This document shows positions 60,315 through 64,000 of a DNA stretch of 64,000 bases, piece after piece. Origin of the DNA: Vitis vinifera (Eukaryota; Streptophyta; Magnoliopsida; Vitales; Vitaceae); contig NC_081822.1 of the NCBI RefSeq assembly GCF_030704535.1, positions 13,757,001 to 13,821,000 of the forward strand, given 5' to 3'. The notes beneath the pieces were generated by a model. That model was not told the origin of the DNA and did not search any database. It saw only the letters and a list, made by a program, of their open reading frames with translations. The first letter of the stretch is position 1; each line of letters begins with the position of its first letter. The position numbers and the translations under genes were made by a program.

Positions 60315-60781
60315 ATGGCAAAGATTTATTCCTCTAAGGCCTCCAAAGTAATGCTGACAGCTATATTTGTAGCAATTCTATTGCTTATGTTCTCTATGGC
60401 CACTACTGCAATTCTACAGGACACAACAATAGGAGTTCAGTAGGGTGAGTAGAAAATTATCATATGGAGTGTTCTATTTTTATTTCTCAATGCCAAGATA
60501 CTTTTGCTTTTTGCTATCAACTTTGCATGCCTTTTGCCTTCTTCATTTCTGTGATTGTGTGTGAACTTTGTTCAGTTTCTATGAGTTGGGGGTTTTATTG
60601 AATTCCATCCATGGAATTGGTAACTGAGAAATCTTCAAACAGAAGGGTCTACTCATCTGTGTTCCTGACCGCCTATCATTTTTGTGTTGCAGGACGGAAG
60701 GCTCTAGGTTTATCTGTTCATGTTGATTATGAAGACCAGTATGATGCAGGAAGGGGAGGATACGGCTCAACAAGTCCATAA
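60315..60781 (+). pseudogene. Putative small secreted peptide gene with in-frame stop
   Basis: Exon 1 (60315-60444) encodes a 42-residue N-terminus with a strong hydrophobic signal-like segment (MLTAIFVAILLLMFSMATTA). Exon 2 (60693-60781, after a TTGTGTTGCAG acceptor) encodes GRKALGLSVHVDYEDQYDAG and ends YGSTSP, stop TAA at 60779. The exons join in phase 1 at the strong donor TAGG|GTGAGT, but codon 43, immediately before the donor, is TAG. Either this allele is broken, or only the 42-aa exon 1 product is made. A conserved-looking DY near the C-terminus recalls sulfated-peptide precursors (PSY/RGF types), but their other motifs are absent, so no family is named. A TATA box lies 95 bp upstream. 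Confidence 0.45.
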
Positions 60782-63219
60782 TCGTGGGATTGAGTTCCCA
60801 AGAGCTGTTTTCGGGAAGGTTGCCAAATAAATCTAAGAATTTCTGTGTTTCTGAGTGATAATATATGGTTCATGTATGTTATTTTACAAAGCATTTGTAC
60901 CTTAAAGAAGCACAGAAAGTTGGTGTTAGTCTCTATAGTGTTGTGAATTTATTTTTCCTGCAGTTGTGTTGAAATTATAAATGAAGAGCTTTTCTCCCAG
61001 TTCCATAGTAATTCTCTTTAGTACTCTACAGAGGAGTCCTACCCAAATCCCACACCAAATTGTTAGTTTACAAAAGTCTATTACCCATGGAAAAGCTGGG
61101 AGTTCTTCATCCCACACCATATTGCATTTGATACAGATTGCAATAATTTTATGAACATTATTGGGAGAACCTTAATTTAATTTAATTTTTTATTTTATTG
61201 CTGTACATATGCAAAAATCCCACACATTCTGTGTTCAACCAAATCACATTGTTATGTGGAACCAAAAAACCGCTGTCGTTTAACTCCACGGAGAAAGTGT
61301 AAGTACTGCAACTGCTGATAAGTGATGATGGCATCTGCCATTGATGCAAATCTGTTTTCTTGTCACTTCTTCAGTTTTCTTGTCCACCAAAAGAGGATTG
61401 AAAGTATTTTATGTCCTTAGTTTCTTCCTTTTAGGATCAGCTGATCCAATTCTCTTGCGTCGGTTTCTCAATTGTGAGAGCCAGAGGTTTTAGAGGTTTC
61501 GAGTCTTTTGACATGATGAAAATGACCCACAAGTCCTGTAGGGGTTTTCAACTGAGGAGCAGGATTTAAATTTCAATGACGTGTAGAAAAAGAAAATTTT
61601 GTTTCTTTCTGCAACCAGCAACCCAACTAAAAGAAAGCAGGTTCAGTCAACTTTATTATGAATGGAGCCTGTATTACAAAAGAAAGTGAAGCGTTAAGAC
61701 AAATATTGAGACCCATTTAATTCTGCTGCTTGGCGTTTTCAGAGTGATTTTGTTGGTAATTTGCTGGATTTTGTGGCGCTTTCTCAAGGGTAGGTGTGAT
61801 TTTTTGGTTTCTGAAGGAGAGAGACAGAGGGATATCATAAAACAACGTGGCTAAAACTTCTCTCTTTCTCACAATAAGTTTAGGCGTTTAGGGTTTTTGC
61901 CTCTAATTGGCAGCAGCATGGAGCTGTGCGGGAGATGGACAAATATGAGAAAAAATCTAACCCACCTGCATGGAAGCCATTTTTGAGCGTCTGAGCTCTC
62001 CTTTTTTATCAATTGGATGCTGTTTATGTAGGGCTTAACCAATCCAAGTTGAAGCCCTAGCTCAAACCCTGATGGAGCTAATTAGTCTTATGTCCGGAAA
62101 GAGCTTACTTGTTTTACTTGAGCCTTGAAAAAGTTCAGCAGATGGAGAGTTACATTTTCCTAATCCTACGTTTGCTAGTTATAATTACAATTCCCCATCT
62201 CTCCTTGTAAATTCTCAGTTTATAACAATATTAGCTATCTCATCCTAAGCCCAAAACAGCTTGCTCTAAATCTCTAATGCCTTCTAATTCATGGTAACGG
62301 ATGCTTTGCTTTGCTTCGGTATGTCAACTTTACACAAACAAAAATAACATTCCAATTGGAATGTGTTCGATTAGTTATGCATTTAACTACATGCACTTGT
62401 ACTTTGCAGGAGAAATCGAGGGCTTTCCATGCATTAATTGAATAAGGCTAGTGACTAGTCTAATGAGTATCCAATGGATGAGTCATAAGAAAAGAGGAAA
62501 GAGATATTTTCCTGGTTACTGGATGAGGCAGAGGCTGAATCTTTACGCTTTACTTGATGCCTGAGAAAGATTCTATGGAAATCATTTCTTGAAAATATTA
62601 CAGTAAGGGGGTTGTATGTTTCTTCCTCTTGAAATTTTGATGAATAATTTCCTCTTGGTTTTGAAGTTGTGGTTTCCTACATTGGTGGATGTCATTGGCA
62701 TTATCTGACTCTGTTTATCTATATTTCTTTTATTCTTTGCATTTATTTTTCTGGCCCCTTTCCTTTTCTTGTTTATGTCACATTTTCTGTTGATTATCTT
62801 TTAGAATGCTATGTTTATACAAATAACAGTGTGGCTTAGAACTGTTGTATGTTTGCAGTCTATTGCTCAAACCGTCTGTCTGAATACAATGGTTGAGCAA
62901 TAACCTAATAATTGAAAGTTGTGAAGAACTCCCATATTGCTTTTGTGTGAATCCCATGGTTGATGTTTTTTTTTTTTTCATCGTTTTGGAAGGGGTCTGA
63001 TATATTTTTTTTCAATAGGGTAAGTGTGAGGCATACTTTCTGACCCCAACCAGATCCATCATTTTGATTTAAGAATTTTGCATTTGTAGATATACCAAGA
63101 TGCTTTTGTTTTGCTGTTAACACATTTCCAAACAATTCAGATAAAGTGTACCAAGAAACATCATCAATAGAAATATCCATATTTTCAGTCTACAGATTAG
63201 GAACTTGCAATAATATAGC
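60782..63219. other. Intergenic, 3' flank of the edge kinase
   Basis: No gene was recognised. Minus-strand frames at 60926-61120, 62778-62981 and 62905-63180 have no domain; the last two lie in the likely 3' UTR or flank of the kinase gene. The 62.99-63.2 kb part resembles 49.77-50.09 kb downstream of the LRR-XII pseudogene. Confidence 0.6.
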
Positions 63220-64000
63220 TCATAAATCCAGTAGAAAAGCTTTAATATCATGCAACTTTGTCAATGCTTCTCTCATGGTTGAACGATCTGTGGTTGAATG
63301 AGCAGCACACGACAAACCAACATGTATTATGGCAGTAATACACTCTTCAGTTTTGATTTTCCAATGGGACAAAGTATTGCTGCTAGTACCGATGCTGTTA
63401 ATGCAACCAGAAGAACTAGTGAAGATGCTATAGTCTATACAAGCATCATCGTTAAAAAGCCGTTTGTCAGCCATATCTAAAAATTGATTTATGAGCAGTG
63501 CAGATGCCAACTTATTCTGATTTAAACCTTCCTGAAACATGTCATCAGTGGGTTTCTTTGCTGTGAATATCTCAAGCAGCAAAATTCCAAAGCTGTAGAC
63601 ATCCCTACTTGTTGAAATTCTGCTACCTAAACTACACTCTACAACAAAATAACAGCACATTAGAGTAATGGACACCCGCACTCAAAAAATTGTAATACTA
63701 GTCATAAAGGGAAAACAATGATTTGGACAGTTTTAGTTGTGTGTGGTACCTGGAGCAATGTAACCAATCGAGCCCTTTAGTCCAATTGTGCTGCTTTCAT
63801 CCTCTGATGGATTCTTCCAAAGGAACCTTGCCAGTCCAAAATCTCCCACATGGGCTCCCATATTATCATCTAAAAGTACATTTGCAGGTTTCAAATCACA
63901 ATGGACAACAGGTGGATCACAGTCATGGTGCAGATAATTCAAGGCTGAAGCTACATCTATTGCAATATTTAATCTCTGGATCAGAGTCAACGCTAACCTA
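63220..64000 (-). CDS. LRR-XII-type non-RD receptor kinase, 3' part (cut by window)
   Basis: The gene enters from the right edge on the minus strand. Exon A (64000-63750) is open to the edge; its first in-frame residues RLALTLIQRLNIAIDVASAL are kinase-internal, so the start lies outside. Landmarks: VVHCDLKPANVLLD, in which Cys replaces the Arg of HRD (a non-RD kinase, as in immune receptors), then GDFGLARF and GSIGYIAP. A GTACCA...TTGTAG intron (63749-63639) interrupts the APE motif (G|AG). Exon B (63638-63220) gives DVYSFGILLLEIFTAKKPTD and ends in the family's C-terminal helix (CIT.., GLSCAAHSTTDRSTMREALTKLHDIK). The last residues are LLDL, then a stop. The APE neighbour reads ECSLGS where YG(M/V)GS is usual. 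Expected: plasma-membrane pattern-recognition-type kinase. The ligand-binding part is not visible. Confidence 0.85.

Noticed and set aside
1..64000. tRNA, rRNA, CRISPR array, telomere or organelle insertion
   Set aside because: No cloverleaf-like TTCGA box context, no regularly spaced identical repeats with unique spacers, and no TTTAGGG arrays were noticed by reading; a tRNAscan or organelle BLAST was not possible.

Overview
The window is nuclear DNA of a flowering plant, most likely a woody eudicot. The AT-rich, repeat-loaded intergenic space, GT-AG introns of 0.2-3 kb, plant-only gene families (Dof, LRR receptor kinases) and the mix of copia, MULE, LINE and MITE relics all point there. The general look resembles grapevine (Vitis), but that is an impression; no species-specific marker was tested.

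Region by region. 1-9.5 kb: gene-free, AT-rich, with several hairpin MITE families, a tandem array of ~120-bp hairpin units (2834-3307) and a well-bounded 448-bp non-autonomous MULE with a 10-bp target duplication (6801-7248). 9.5-16 kb: a nine-exon plus-strand gene for a plastid-targeted PRX_like1/thioredoxin-fold protein. 18.5-22 kb: a two-exon minus-strand LRR receptor kinase of subfamily XI, related to RGF-peptide receptors (RxGG motif). 26.9-27.8 kb: a minus-strand Dof transcription factor of the DOF1.2/DOF3.5 type. 28-33.6 kb: Dof upstream region, then MITE-rich DNA. 33.7-38.7 kb: a dead Ty1/copia element whose LTR-PBS-gag part is inverted relative to pol. 39.0-48.0 kb: a ~9-kb decayed MULE with long terminal inverted repeats, a MURA-type transposase and a plant-mobile-domain (PMD/MAIN-like) reading frame. 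49.8-54.2 kb: an LRR-XII receptor pseudogene on the minus strand. Its kinase is largely deleted, and it carries several insertions: a 118-bp LINE tail and a 1.8-kb repeat that itself holds a 276-bp mini LTR retrotransposon. 55.7-58.0 kb: an internally deleted LINE. 58.0-60.8 kb: a duplicated block and a possible small secreted-peptide gene broken by an in-frame stop. 63.2-64 kb: the 3' part of an LRR-XII non-RD receptor kinase that runs off the right edge.

Only the PRX_like1 gene, the LRR-XI kinase and the Dof gene look complete. The edge kinase looks open but is partial, and the peptide gene is doubtful. The 49.8-64 kb part looks like one end of an LRR-XII kinase cluster eroded by transposons. 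No tRNA, rRNA or CRISPR-like array was recognised.
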